Counted from the stretch's first letter, positions 18,560 to 27,410 are shown. The stretch: DNA of 64,000 nt from an uncultured Mucilaginibacter sp. (GCF_946481715.1 NZ_CAMLOV010000002.1:13545-77544); one strand, 5' to 3'. Notes: generated by a model not told the origin, from the sequence alone. A program made the numbers and translations.

Positions 18560-20155
18560 ATGGAAATGGATTTGCTTATTCCGGATAAGGTGCATGATGA
18601 GAGCAGGCAGGGCGAGGCTTTGTTGTTGGAGCCTGTTGTGGGTAAAAATAACGGGCGCAAGCTTTATATAGAAAGTTATGGCTGCGCCATGAATTTTTCC
18701 GACAGCGAGATAGTGGCTTCGATACTGGCCGATAGCGGTTTTGAAACCACCAGCGATTTTAACAACGCCGATGTGGTGTTTATTAACACCTGCTCTATCC
18801 GCGAGAATGCCGAAGTACGCGTACGTAACCGCCTTAAAGAGTTTGCCGGTGCCAAGTTGCGCAACCCCGGTATGGTGGTTGGTGTATTGGGCTGCATGGC
18901 CGAACGCTTAAAAGCCAAATTTTTAGAAGAAGAGAAACTGGTAGATGTTGTTGTAGGCCCCGATGCTTACCGCGACCTGCCAAACCTAATAGAACAGGTA
19001 GACGGTGGCCAGCGTGCCGTAAATGTATTGCTAAGCCGCGAAGAAACCTATGCCGACATAAGCCCGGTACGCCTAAACAGCAATGGCATTAACGCCTTTG
19101 TATCTATTATGCGGGGCTGCGATAATATGTGCTCGTTTTGCGTGGTGCCCTTTACCCGTGGCCGCGAGCGCAGCCGCGATGCGGTATCCATCGTAGCGGA
19201 ATGTACCGATCTGTTTAACCAGGGCTACCGCGAGGTGACTTTGCTTGGGCAGAATGTGGATTCGTATAAGTGGAGCGCAGCAGCCAGCCCCACCCAACCC
19301 TCCCCGGAAGGGAGGGCTTTAGGAGAAAGTGATGCAAATCAAAAAGTCTCCCCTACCGGGGGAGATTTAGAGGGGAGCCCCACCCAACCCTCCCCGGAAG
19401 GGAGGGCTTTAGGAGAAGGTGACGCAAATCAAAAAGTCTCCCCTACCGGGGGAGATTTAGAGGGGGCTACCGTCAACTTCGCCAACCTGTTAGAAATGGT
19501 TGCTTTGGTTAGCCCCGACTTAAGGGTTCGCTTCTCCACCTCCCATCCAAAAGATATTACCGACGAGGTTTTGTACACCATTGCCAAATACGATAATATT
19601 TGCAACTACATACACCTGCCGGTGCAAAGCGGCAACAGCCGCATACTGGAGTTGATGAACCGCACTTACGACCGCGATTGGTATATCAACCGTATTGATG
19701 CCATCCGCCGGATAATACCCGAGTGCGCCATCTCTACCGATATGATCACCGGTTTTTGTACCGAAACCGACGAGGAGCATAACGACAGCGTGAGCATGAT
19801 GGATTACGTAAAATACGATTTTGCCTACATGTTTAAATACAGCGAGCGCCCGGGTACTTTAGCGGCCAAGCGTTATGCCGATGATATACCCGAAGCAGTA
19901 AAACAAGCACGTTTGGCCGAGATAGTAGCCAAGCAGCAGCAATACTCGTTTTACCGCATGCAGGCACGTTTGGGCCGGGTAGAGAAAGTGCTGATAGAAG
20001 GTTTCTCCAAAAAATCGAACAACGATTATTGCGGCCGCAGCGACCAAAACGCCATGGTGATATTCCCGGTAACAGAAGGGTACAAGCCCGGCCAATACGC
20101 AAACGTATTAGTAGAGCGCACTACATCGGCAACGTTGATAGGAAGAATAGTTTAG
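18560..20155 (+). CDS. miaB: tRNA-2-methylthio-N6-dimethylallyladenosine synthase with in-frame repeat insertion
   Basis: MiaB is a radical SAM enzyme that methylthiolates i6A37 in tRNAs reading UNN codons. From the ATG at 18560 it has 531 residues. The N-terminal cluster ligands are Cys42, Cys78 and Cys112; the radical SAM cluster ligands are Cys187, Cys191 and Cys194 in CDNMCSFC; a TRAM domain ends the protein. Residues 243-302 are two nearly identical 30-residue units beginning [12 protein letters not shown], inserted between [13 protein letters not shown] and the conserved [10 protein letters not shown] helix, a loop that varies in the family. Without them the length (471) is normal. A longer start at 18467 would overlap the promoter and add residues not expected for MiaB. 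Confidence 0.93.
   Translation: MEMDLLIPDKVHDESRQGEALLLEPVVGKNNGRKLYIESYGCAMNFSDSEIVASILADSGFETTSDFNNADVVFINTCSIRENAEVRVRNRLKEFAGAKLRNPGMVVGVLGCMAERLKAKFLEEEKLVDVVVGPDAYRDLPNLIEQVDGGQRAVNVLLSREETYADISPVRLNSNGINAFVSIMRGCDNMCSFCVVPFTRGRERSRDAVSIVAECTDLFNQGYREVTLLGQNVDSYKWSAAASPTQPSPEGRALGESDANQKVSPTGGDLEGSPTQPSPEGRALGEGDANQKVSPTGGDLEGATVNFANLLEMVALVSPDLRVRFSTSHPKDITDEVLYTIAKYDNICNYIHLPVQSGNSRILELMNRTYDRDWYINRIDAIRRIIPECAISTDMITGFCTETDEEHNDSVSMMDYVKYDFAYMFKYSERPGTLAAKRYADDIPEAVKQARLAEIVAKQQQYSFYRMQARLGRVEKVLIEGFSKKSNNDYCGRSDQNAMVIFPVTEGYKPGQYANVLVERTTSATLIGRIV
19286..19465. repeat. Two tandem 90-bp palindromic units inside miaB
   Basis: Unit 1 is 19286-19375 and unit 2 is 19376-19465; they differ at two bases. 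Each unit holds two hairpins, CCCTCCC/GGGAGGG and TCTCCCC/GGGGAGA, and the left and right thirds of a unit are imperfect inverted copies of each other. Each unit is exactly 30 codons, in frame with miaB, with no stop. The structure resembles a small mobile palindromic element that has become part of a protein. Confidence 0.95.
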
Positions 20156-20162
20156 TAGAGGA

Positions 20163-20205
20163 GAGAGACAAGAATCAAGAGGCAAGAATCAAGAGACAAG
20201 AAAAG
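20163..20205 (+). repeat. Left arm of period-7 word array flanking the four-helix-bundle gene
   Basis: The 7-bp word NCAAGAR repeats with AAG at 20170, 20177, 20184, 20191 and 20198, exactly 7 bp apart. It fills the gap between the miaB stop and the next start codon. The matching arm in the other orientation is at 20577-20609. Confidence 0.85.
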
Positions 20206-20210
20206 ATATT

Positions 20211-20582
20211 ATGAGGCACAATTTTAAAAACTTAAAGGTTTGGCAGAAATCGATGGACCTTACAGATATAACTTTTGACTACTGCGAAAACTTGCCTGTT
20301 GATGAACGCTTCAACCTTATCGATCAAATCAACAGAAGCTCCTGTTCAGTACCATCAAATATCGCTGAAGGTTCCGGTAAAAATACGGACAAACACTTCG
20401 GCGAATTTTTATCCATTTCTATTTCGTCTTCATTCGAGTTAGAAACCCAACTATTAATATGCGAGCGACGGAACTATGGAAAGGCAGTCAAGCTAAAAGC
20501 ATGCCTGGAGCTTGTTTCGGAAGTCCAAAAGATGCTCTTTTCTTTTAGAGAATATATCTTGAATAAGGAGCCGAAGTCTTAA
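20211..20582 (+). CDS. Four-helix-bundle protein, 23S rRNA intervening-sequence (IVP/S23) family
   Basis: The 123-residue protein has the family hallmarks: FKNLKVWQKSMDL at the N-terminus, then SSCSVPSNIAEGSGK and an FGEFLSISISSSFELETQL helix. These are small basic four-helix bundles found inside 23S rRNA intervening sequences and as free genes; the fold is shared with Avd of diversity-generating retroelements. The molecular role of free copies is unknown. The gene lies inside a run (miaB, sigma-54 activator, lptE, secG, groS) and is flanked on both sides by oppositely oriented 7-bp word arrays, which suggests it came in as a unit. No reverse transcriptase or variable repeat is nearby. Confidence 0.9.
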   Translation: MRHNFKNLKVWQKSMDLTDITFDYCENLPVDERFNLIDQINRSSCSVPSNIAEGSGKNTDKHFGEFLSISISSSFELETQLLICERRNYGKAVKLKACLELVSEVQKMLFSFREYILNKEPKS

Positions 20583-20609
20583 TTCTTGGCTCTTAACTCT
20601 TGCTTCTAA
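20577..20609 (-). repeat. Right arm of period-7 word array flanking the four-helix-bundle gene
   Basis: On the plus strand CTT occurs at 20578, 20585, 20592 and 20599 and CTA at 20606, again 7 bp apart. Read on the minus strand the words are CAAGAG, TAAGAG, CCAAGAA and TTAAGA, so this is the inverted partner of the left arm at 20163-20205. It runs over the stop codon of the enclosed gene and ends just before the next start codon. Confidence 0.8.
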
Positions 20610-20613
20610 CTTT

Positions 20614-21864
20614 ATGGATATACAAGAAATAAAACAACGCTACGGTATCATTGGCAATTCGCCATTGCTAAACCGGGCAATAAATATAGCTAACCAGGTA
20701 TCGCCAACAGATATTTCGGTATTAATTACCGGCGAAAGCGGGAGCGGCAAGGAGGTGTTTTCGCACATCATCCACCAGATGAGCCCGCGCAAGCATGGGC
20801 CATTTATAGCGGTTAACTGCGGGGCTATCCCCGAGGGTACTATCGACTCCGAACTATTCGGGCACGAAAAAGGCGCTTACACCGGTGCCGTTGGCGAACG
20901 CAAAGGCTACTTTGAAACCGTAAACGGCGGCACCATCTTTTTGGATGAGATTGCCGAAATGCCTTTGGGCACCCAGGCGCGCCTGCTGCGCGTGTTGGAA
21001 TCGGGCCAGTACATCCGCGTAGGCTCATCCAAGGTAGAGAAAACAAACGTGCGGGTTATTGCCGCCACCAATGTGGATGTTTACGATGCGGTGAAAGCAG
21101 GGAAGTTCCGCGAGGATTTGTACTACCGCTTAAACACTGTTCCGCTGCGGATACCGCCCCTGCGCGACAGGAAGGAAGATATTTTCCTGCTGTTCCGCAA
21201 ATTCACTGCAGATTTTACCGATAAGTACCGCACGCCGCCTATCCAGCTTGATGAGGATGCGCAGCAGGTGCTTATTAATTATACCTGGCCGGGCAATGTT
21301 CGCCAGTTGAAGAATATGGCCGAGCAGCTGGCCGTTTTAGAACGCGACCGTGTAATTACCGCGGCTACCCTGCTTACCTACATCCCGCACGAAACAGGCC
21401 GCAGTAACCTGCCTATGCGCCTGGATAACCAGCCCAAAGAAGATTTCTCCGAACGTGACATATTGTACAAGGTGCTGTTTGATATGAAGCGGGACATGGT
21501 GGAACTTAAAAAACTGGTTGCCGATATTATTGAACATGGCGGCGTAAGCGTTAACCATCAAAACCATTCGCAAACGCTTACCCAGCTTTACCGCGATATA
21601 GAGTTGCCGCAAAGCGGGCATAAAGAGCCGCATTTTACATTGCAGCAGCCGGTAAACAACGGCATCAACAGCAATAATGCCGATGCTTATAACATTACCC
21701 AGGAAGCGGAGGAAGTGGAGGAATCGTTATCATTGGTAGATAAGGAATCAGACCTGATACGCAAAGCCCTTAAAAAGCATAAAGGCAAGCGCAAACTGGC
21801 GGCAAACGAACTGGGCATTTCAGAAAGAACCCTGTACCGTAAAATAAAAGAGCTAAATTTATAG
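20614..21864 (+). CDS. Sigma-54-dependent transcriptional activator without receiver domain
   Basis: The 416-residue protein starts almost directly with the AAA+ domain: Walker A GESGSGKE at 40-47, the sigma-54 contact loop as GAYTGA at 87-92, and Walker B ending Asp111-Glu112. A linker follows, then a Fis-type helix-turn-helix at about 375-416 (AANELGISERTLYRKIKEL). It drives open-complex formation by RpoN RNA polymerase using ATP. There is no N-terminal receiver, GAF or PAS domain, so control must come from its amount, a partner or the long linker (about 260-370). It precedes lptE by 13 bp; its targets are unknown. Confidence 0.92.
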   Translation: MDIQEIKQRYGIIGNSPLLNRAINIANQVSPTDISVLITGESGSGKEVFSHIIHQMSPRKHGPFIAVNCGAIPEGTIDSELFGHEKGAYTGAVGERKGYFETVNGGTIFLDEIAEMPLGTQARLLRVLESGQYIRVGSSKVEKTNVRVIAATNVDVYDAVKAGKFREDLYYRLNTVPLRIPPLRDRKEDIFLLFRKFTADFTDKYRTPPIQLDEDAQQVLINYTWPGNVRQLKNMAEQLAVLERDRVITAATLLTYIPHETGRSNLPMRLDNQPKEDFSERDILYKVLFDMKRDMVELKKLVADIIEHGGVSVNHQNHSQTLTQLYRDIELPQSGHKEPHFTLQQPVNNGINSNNADAYNITQEAEEVEESLSLVDKESDLIRKALKKHKGKRKLAANELGISERTLYRKIKELNL

Positions 21865-21877
21865 TTATCATAGGTAT

Positions 21878-22396
21878 ATGACAAAAAAGCTATTTTTTAA
21901 TACGGTATTGCTGGGCGCCGTTGTGTTGGTTTTTAATTCCTGTTCGGTTTCCCTTAAGGGTTCAGTTATCCCGCAGGAACTAAAAACCCTTAATGTGCAA
22001 TATTTTGAAAACACGGCACCGCTGGTGGTGAACACGCTAAGCCAGGACTTTACCGAAGCATTGAAAAACCGGGTGCGCACACAAACCAACATAGATATTG
22101 TGAGGGGAGAGGCAGACGCAACGTTCTCAGGTGCTATCATAGGTTATACTTATGCACCTATATCCATACAAGCCACCAACAGCAATACCGCGCCTATTGC
22201 AGGGGCAAGCCGTTTAACCATAACCGTGAACGTAAAGTTTACCTACGATAAGGATAAAAAGATTAGTTTTGAGCAAGCGTTCAGCAAATCGAAAGATTTT
22301 ACAGGCGATCTGTCTACGCAGGAAAAGCAGTTGATACAGGATATTAACAAACAGCTCACCGACGATATTTTCAACAAGGCCTTTAATAATTGGTAA
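21878..22396 (+). CDS. lptE: LptE-family lipoprotein (LPS transport)
   Basis: The 172-residue lipoprotein has lipobox FNSC about residue 23. The body (SVSLKGSVIPQELKTLNVQY, then EALKNRVRTQTNIDIVRGEA) matches the Bacteroidota LptE-like family, which would plug the LptD outer-membrane barrel during lipopolysaccharide insertion. The pattern is an alpha/beta fold with two helices against a sheet. It lies 13 bp after the sigma-54 activator gene and 21 bp before the next gene, within the same run. Confidence 0.85.
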   Translation: MTKKLFFNTVLLGAVVLVFNSCSVSLKGSVIPQELKTLNVQYFENTAPLVVNTLSQDFTEALKNRVRTQTNIDIVRGEADATFSGAIIGYTYAPISIQATNSNTAPIAGASRLTITVNVKFTYDKDKKISFEQAFSKSKDFTGDLSTQEKQLIQDINKQLTDDIFNKAFNNW

Positions 22397-22417
22397 GCAA
22401 TTTGTAGTTTTAACCAG

Positions 22418-24286
22418 GTGGATCAAAACATAGATAACAGGCATAAGGAGATTTTGTGGGATTTGCTGGCCAACCCGGCAGAGAATGGCCGGTTATATAA
22501 ACACAATTTAGAACAGTTGGTGCAGGATAACCCGCAAAGCGGGCTGTTGCAGGTAATGTATGCCCGCGCCACCCAAACGCCCGATGTACGCAAGGCATCT
22601 GCCTATTTTAGCCCAAAAGCCCTTTACAAGATATTGCACGACCCGGACGGGCTGCTGCCTGTAGCACGCGATAGGGTGAACAAAGCCCGCAATGGCAGCC
22701 AGCCTGCCGAGCCCGAAAACTACTTTAACATAGGCGCCGTTACCGAAGCTGAAACCATAGAAGCGATTAGCGATGCCCCTGTTGCCGAAAACGAAAGTTT
22801 GGTAACGCAGGAAGATACCCAGCCCGTAAAAAACATTATACCAACGGAGGTATACGTACCGGAAACAGAAGAAGAACACCTGCTGGCACAATACCAGGAG
22901 GAAACAGCTGTGGCCACACCGGCAGAGGAGCCTGCGGAAGAAACGCAGCAACCAACACCTGCTGATACTGCACCGGCGGAACCTGATCATTACCAGGCGC
23001 CGCAGCCGGATGATTACCATACCCCCGTGACAGCGCCGCCAACAGAGCCTGCCCATGATGCGGCTCCCTCACATGATGAAGCGGACGAAGAAGATGCGTT
23101 TGACAATCCGTGGGACCTATCGAAATTAGTTGAGCCCAACGAGATGCCTGTAGAAGAGGAGGTGGCGGGTACGCTGGCGGAAGCTGAAAAAACACCCGAT
23201 ACACAACCAGCCGCCGCCGCCGAACCCGTAGCAGCACCGGTGCCCGAAGAGCCTTATATAGAAACTTACGACCACTCGCTTTCGGCTTATGAGCAGCAGG
23301 CGATTGAGCCGGCAGCTGCCGAGGAGGAAGTATCATCATTTGAGAGTTACCGCCCCGAAAATTTTTTCCATAAACAGGGAGATATTGAGGATGAGGTGTA
23401 CGACGAAATAGTTAGTATAGACGAAATAGGCGTAGAAACCGTAAGCAATAAATTTGCGGCGGATATACACCCCGACGAAATAGAGGTTGAGGCCACCGGG
23501 GCCGACGAAGAAGCTGCCAATGCCCAGCAAAGCTATATAGATGACGAGACCGAGAAGCTGATATATGGCAATATTGCTGCTACCGATTATTTATCGTTTG
23601 ATAAAAAACTGGATGAGCTGCGCGCCGCTACACCGCCTGTTGCAGCACAACAGCCTGCAACCGAAGCAACTGCTGCCCCAATAGCGCCCCTGCCGGCAGC
23701 ATTGCCCCAGCCTGTAGCGCAACAACAACTTGCCGAAGGCGCCAAAGATGCCGATGTTATATCAAAGTATAACGACGACACCCTGCCTTACAGTTTTATG
23801 TGGTGGCTTGATAAAACACGTAAAGAGTATGCCGGCGTAAACCAGCCTTATGCAACGCCGGAACACCCGGCCGCGCCCCTGGCCGCGCAAGGCGATGCCG
23901 CTAAAAAACCTGCATCTGACGAACTGCAACAGCAGTATTATGCCAATATATTCAGCCTTACATCTGTTAGCGGCATAGGCGAAATAGAACCAGCGCAGAT
24001 AGCGTTTGACCCGGCCAAAAAAGAAGACATCATCATCGAACGCTTTATCCATACCGATCCGCAGATAAAGCCCCTGTCGGCAGATAAGCTGGATAACGAA
24101 AACAAGGCTAAAAAAAGCTCGGAAGACCAGGATGCCCTGGTGACCGAAACGCTTGCCCGCATTTATGGCGACCAGATGCTATATCATAAAGCGATAGCTA
24201 CTTATAAAAAATTGATGTTGAAAATACCGGAAAAAAAGCTTTACTTTGCAGCCCAGATTGAACAGTTAGAAAAGAAAATCAATTAA
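22418..24286 (+). CDS. Large acidic Pro/Ala/Glu-rich protein with TPR-like ends
   Basis: The protein has 622 residues from a GTG start 21 bp after lptE. The first 90 residues are helical and look like a tetratricopeptide-type segment. Residues about 100-440 are low complexity, rich in Glu, Ala, Pro and Gln, and probably disordered. The last 60 residues form two helices (ARIYGDQMLYHKAIATYKKL) of TPR type. No signal peptide is seen, so it is likely cytoplasmic. It lies 10 bp before secG. No function is recognised; the place between lptE and secG hints at the envelope or protein export. Confidence 0.8.
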   Translation: MDQNIDNRHKEILWDLLANPAENGRLYKHNLEQLVQDNPQSGLLQVMYARATQTPDVRKASAYFSPKALYKILHDPDGLLPVARDRVNKARNGSQPAEPENYFNIGAVTEAETIEAISDAPVAENESLVTQEDTQPVKNIIPTEVYVPETEEEHLLAQYQEETAVATPAEEPAEETQQPTPADTAPAEPDHYQAPQPDDYHTPVTAPPTEPAHDAAPSHDEADEEDAFDNPWDLSKLVEPNEMPVEEEVAGTLAEAEKTPDTQPAAAAEPVAAPVPEEPYIETYDHSLSAYEQQAIEPAAAEEEVSSFESYRPENFFHKQGDIEDEVYDEIVSIDEIGVETVSNKFAADIHPDEIEVEATGADEEAANAQQSYIDDETEKLIYGNIAATDYLSFDKKLDELRAATPPVAAQQPATEATAAPIAPLPAALPQPVAQQQLAEGAKDADVISKYNDDTLPYSFMWWLDKTRKEYAGVNQPYATPEHPAAPLAAQGDAAKKPASDELQQQYYANIFSLTSVSGIGEIEPAQIAFDPAKKEDIIIERFIHTDPQIKPLSADKLDNENKAKKSSEDQDALVTETLARIYGDQMLYHKAIATYKKLMLKIPEKKLYFAAQIEQLEKKIN

Positions 24287-24296
24287 TAAACAAGAA

Positions 24297-24650
24297 ATGT
24301 ACTTAGTTTTAATCATTATCACCATCATTATATGTGTCCTTTTAGGCCTTATTGTATTAATACAAAACCCTAAAGGCGGTGGTTTATCATCAAATTTTGC
24401 AGGTTCATCGCAATTAATGGGCGTACAAAAAACCGGCGATTTCCTTGAAAAAGGCACCTGGGTACTGGCTATCAGCATTATGGTTTTATCGTTGGTTATC
24501 AACGTATCGGTAAAAGGCGGTTCGCAAAAATCAGCAGACCCGGCCGAAAAGGAATTGATCAACAAAATGTCTAAACCAACAGGCCAAACACAACAGCCGG
24601 TAACTTTGCCTGGCCCTGCTACACAACCAGCCCCGAACAAAAAACCGTAA
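24297..24650 (+). CDS. secG: Preprotein translocase subunit SecG
   Basis: The 117-residue protein has two membrane helices (about 2-20 and 56-76) and the conserved loop between them, LIQNPKGGGLSSNFAGSSQ. It is the accessory subunit of SecYEG that helps SecA-driven export. The polar C-terminal tail, rich in Pro and Gln, is longer than in E. coli. It is followed by a strong terminator, so it is probably the last gene of the run that starts at miaB. Confidence 0.93.
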   Translation: MYLVLIIITIIICVLLGLIVLIQNPKGGGLSSNFAGSSQLMGVQKTGDFLEKGTWVLAISIMVLSLVINVSVKGGSQKSADPAEKELINKMSKPTGQTQQPVTLPGPATQPAPNKKP

Positions 24651-24668
24651 TATATATTAAACGAATAG

Positions 24669-24700
24669 AAAAAGGCCTTGAGAGATCAAGGCCTTTTTTT
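24669..24700 (+). terminator. Rho-independent terminator after secG
   Basis: Stem AAAGGCCTTGA (24671-24681) pairs with 24686-24696 around a four-base loop and is followed by a run of T to 24700. It separates secG from the groS-groL unit. Confidence 0.9.
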
Positions 24701-24887
24701 GGCTAAATACCGGCCCTGACATGATGACACCAACAGCAAAATTTGCAGGTGTATGCAGCAGGGCTAAAGCTGCAAGGCTGACAATAAAACAGTAAAGTAT
24801 GCCAATGCAAGTTTATTTGGCGGCTTGGCATAATTGATGTGAAACCAACAGTGAAAACTTAAAATTATAATTTCAAATAGTATTACT

Positions 24888-25184
24888 ATGTCATTAAACA
24901 TTAAACCAAGTGCAGACAGGGTGGTTGTACAAGCCGCTGCTGCCGAAACTAAAACTGCTTCGGGCATCTACATCCCCGAGACAGCTCAGGAAAAACCACA
25001 AAAAGGTACTATAGTGGCTGTTGGCCCGGGCAAGTATGCCGATAACTCAGGCGCGCTTATCCCGATGACCGTTAAAGTTGGTGACGAAATTCTTTATGGC
25101 AAATATGCCGGTACCGAAGTTACCGTTGACGGTAAAGAGTACCTGATCATGCGCGAATCTGATATCTACGCGGTATTTAATTAA
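24888..25184 (+). CDS. groS: Co-chaperonin GroES
   Basis: The 98-residue protein has the GroES beta-barrel, the mobile loop ([20 protein letters not shown]) that contacts GroEL, and the conserved KYAGTEV segment. It caps the GroEL cavity during ATP-driven folding. It precedes groL by 127 bp, a wider gap than in most groE operons because the gap holds a period-9 repeat pair. No CIRCE operator is seen upstream. Confidence 0.96.
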   Translation: MSLNIKPSADRVVVQAAAAETKTASGIYIPETAQEKPQKGTIVAVGPGKYADNSGALIPMTVKVGDEILYGKYAGTEVTVDGKEYLIMRESDIYAVFN

Positions 25185-25190
25185 GTTGTA

Positions 25191-25283
25191 AAAGGTTGAA
25201 ATAGTTTTAAAAGTTAAAAAGGTTAAAATGTGATAACACTAACTTTTCTAACTCCTCCAACTTTTCTAACCCTTCTAACTACA
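25191..25283. repeat. Period-9 convergent word arrays between groS and groL
   Basis: GTT starts at 25195, 25204, 25213 and 25222, exactly 9 bp apart. After a short spacer, AAC (its reverse complement) starts at 25241, 25250, 25259, 25268 and 25277, again exactly 9 bp apart. The two arms can fold into one long imperfect hairpin between the two genes. Confidence 0.9.
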
Positions 25284-25311
25284 AATCAATCAATCAAAAT
25301 TAAAAAAGACA

Positions 25312-26949
25312 ATGGCAAAACAAGTTAAATACAATGTTGAGGCACGTGACGCTTTAAAGCGCGGTGTTGATATTTTAGCTAACGCAGTTAAAGTAACGTT
25401 AGGCCCCAAAGGCCGTCACGTAATTATCGATAAAAAGTTCGGTTCTCCAAGCATCACCAAAGATGGTGTTACTGTAGCTAAAGAAATTGAACTGAAAGAC
25501 CCTATCGAAAACATGGGTGCGCAAATGGTTAAAGAAGTTGCATCAAAAACTGCTGATATTGCAGGTGATGGTACTACTACTGCTACTGTATTGGCCCAGG
25601 CTATCGTTACTGCAGGTATTAAAAACGTTGCAGCCGGTGCAAACCCAATGGATTTGAAACGCGGTATTGACAAAGCAGTTGCTGCTGTTGTTGCCGACCT
25701 GAAAGCCCAAAAACAAGATGTTGGCGACGATTTCGGTAAAATAAAACAAGTAGCTTCTATCTCTGCAAATAACGATGAAGTTATTGGCGAGATGATTGCT
25801 GATGCGATGAAAAAAGTTGGTACAAGCGGTGTTATCACTGTAGAAGAAGCAAAAGGTACCGAAACCGAAGTGAAAACTGTAGAAGGTATGCAGTTTGACC
25901 GTGGTTACCTTTCTCCTTACTTTGTTACCAACTCGGATAAAATGGAAGTTGAGTTAGATAACCCATACATCCTTATCTACGATAAAAAGATCTCTTCGAT
26001 GAAGGAATTGCTTCCTATCCTGGAGAAACAAGTACAAACAGGCAAACCATTGTTAATTATTGCTGAGGACTTAGATGGCGAAGCATTAGCTACATTGGTT
26101 GTTAACAAGATCCGTGGCTCGCTGAAAGTTGCTGCTGTAAAAGCACCGGGCTTTGGCGATCGCCGTAAGGCTATGTTAGAGGATATCGCAGTATTAACCG
26201 GCGGTACTGTTATTTCTGAAGAAAGAGGCTACAAATTAGAAAGCGCTGACCTAAGCATGCTTGGCCAGGCTGAGAAAATTTCTATCGATAAAGACAACAC
26301 TACCATTGTTAACGGTGATGGTGATGCAGAGCTTATAAAAGGCCGTATCGGCGAGATCCGTGCGCAGATAGAAACTACTACTTCTGATTACGATAAAGAA
26401 AAACTACAGGAGCGTTTAGCTAAATTAAGCGGCGGTGTTGCTGTTCTTTACATCGGTGCTGCTTCTGAAGTAGAGATGAAAGAGAAGAAAGACCGTGTAG
26501 ACGATGCTTTACATGCAACCCGTGCGGCTGTAGAAGAAGGTATTGTTGCTGGTGGTGGCGTTGCCTTCATCCGCGCGGTAGCTGCTTTAGCAAACCTTAA
26601 AGGCGCAAACGACGATGAGAACACTGGTATCCAGATCATCCGTCGTGCTATCGAAGAACCTCTTCGCCAGATCTGCCAAAACGCAGGTGTGGAAGGTTCT
26701 ATAGTAGTACAAAAAGTTAAAGAAGGTACAGGCGACTTTGGTTACAATGCCCGTACTGATGTTTACGAAAACCTAATTGGTGCCGGTGTTATCGACCCAA
26801 CTAAAGTTGGCCGTGTAGCATTAGAAAACGCTGCTTCTATCGCATCGATGCTGTTAACCACCGAGTGTGTGTTGGCAGATGATCCGGAAGACGAAAAAGG
26901 CGGCGGCATGCCACCTATGGGCGGCGGCGGCATGGGCGGTATGATGTAA
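25312..26949 (+). CDS. groL: Chaperonin GroEL
   Basis: The 545-residue protein is a full GroEL with the ATP-site motif [11 protein letters not shown], the conserved [11 protein letters not shown] and [12 protein letters not shown] segments, and the usual Gly/Met-rich C-terminal tail. It forms the double heptamer ring that folds proteins with GroES in the cytoplasm. Codon use looks biased to T-ending and frequent codons compared with neighbours, as expected for high expression (visual impression). Confidence 0.98.
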   Translation: MAKQVKYNVEARDALKRGVDILANAVKVTLGPKGRHVIIDKKFGSPSITKDGVTVAKEIELKDPIENMGAQMVKEVASKTADIAGDGTTTATVLAQAIVTAGIKNVAAGANPMDLKRGIDKAVAAVVADLKAQKQDVGDDFGKIKQVASISANNDEVIGEMIADAMKKVGTSGVITVEEAKGTETEVKTVEGMQFDRGYLSPYFVTNSDKMEVELDNPYILIYDKKISSMKELLPILEKQVQTGKPLLIIAEDLDGEALATLVVNKIRGSLKVAAVKAPGFGDRRKAMLEDIAVLTGGTVISEERGYKLESADLSMLGQAEKISIDKDNTTIVNGDGDAELIKGRIGEIRAQIETTTSDYDKEKLQERLAKLSGGVAVLYIGAASEVEMKEKKDRVDDALHATRAAVEEGIVAGGGVAFIRAVAALANLKGANDDENTGIQIIRRAIEEPLRQICQNAGVEGSIVVQKVKEGTGDFGYNARTDVYENLIGAGVIDPTKVGRVALENAASIASMLLTTECVLADDPEDEKGGGMPPMGGGGMGGMM

Positions 26950-26985
26950 TATCAGGCCCCCAGGCCCCTGAAGAGGATAGTTAAA

Positions 26986-27075
26986 CAATATCGAACACCG
27001 AATACTGAACGCCGAATAATGAAGGAAAAAAACTTCGATATTGGATATTCGAAATTCATCATTCGATATTGAATA
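26986..27075. repeat. Period-7 convergent word arrays after groL (six words per arm)
   Basis: The left arm has CAA at 26986 and GAA at 26993, 27000, 27007, 27014 and 27021. The right arm has TTC at 27034, 27048, 27055 and 27062 and TTG at 27041 and 27069. Spacing is exactly 7 bp in each arm, and both arms begin from the outside with CAA-TATCGAA in their own orientation. Confidence 0.9.
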
Positions 27076-27095
27076 ATTCTTTCTTAAGTTAAATT

Positions 27096-27131
27096 TAAAA
27101 CCCCTGTCTATTTTATTAGACAGGGGTTTTA
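27096..27131 (+). terminator. Rho-independent terminator of groL
   Basis: A perfect 15-bp stem (TAAAACCCCTGTCTA, 27096-27110, with 27117-27131) around a six-base loop, followed by T-rich sequence. It is symmetrical enough to work in both directions. Confidence 0.9.
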
Positions 27132-27402
27132 TTTTGGACACTATTTTGTCCGCATGAAACGGGTTTAACAGGCTGATAAACTGCTGTTACCGCATTTTTA
27201 CAGGCAATTGTAGCGCGTTAGGTGAAATTTTCGTCATGATATTGTTAAACGGGTTGTTAGGCACAGCGTTTGCATACCCAACAGTAATATGAAAAACCTT
27301 AGAAACAAAAAAACGCAGATACACAGCCGCATAGTGGAGTGGGTACTGTTTAAAGGCCCGGAGCTATTCGTGGCCATATATAGCTAATAACTAAATTTTC
27401 CT

Positions 27403-27410
27403 TAATTTTG
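27403..27410 (+). promoter_or_regulatory. Candidate -7 box for the MscS gene
   Basis: TAATTTTG fits TAnnTTTG and ends 10 bp before the ATG, so the transcript would have a very short leader. No clear -33 element is seen. Confidence 0.35.

Noticed and set aside
19286..19465. Reading the miaB insertion as a sequencing or assembly error
   Set aside because: The two units differ at two bases, keep the frame exactly, have internal palindromes, and lie in a loop that varies in the family, so a real insertion is more likely.
22508..23056. Minus-strand open frame of 182 codons opposite the acidic 622-residue protein
   Set aside because: Rich in Arg, Phe and Cys as expected from antisense of Glu/Ala/Pro codons; no independent support.
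24703..24887. CIRCE or other heat-shock operator upstream of groS
   Set aside because: No TTAGCACTC-type inverted repeat was found; the control site for groSL cannot be named from the sequence.
27289..27387. A 32-codon open frame before the MscS gene
   Set aside because: Too short to judge, no ribosome-binding or family signal, and it ends just before the -7 box of mscS.
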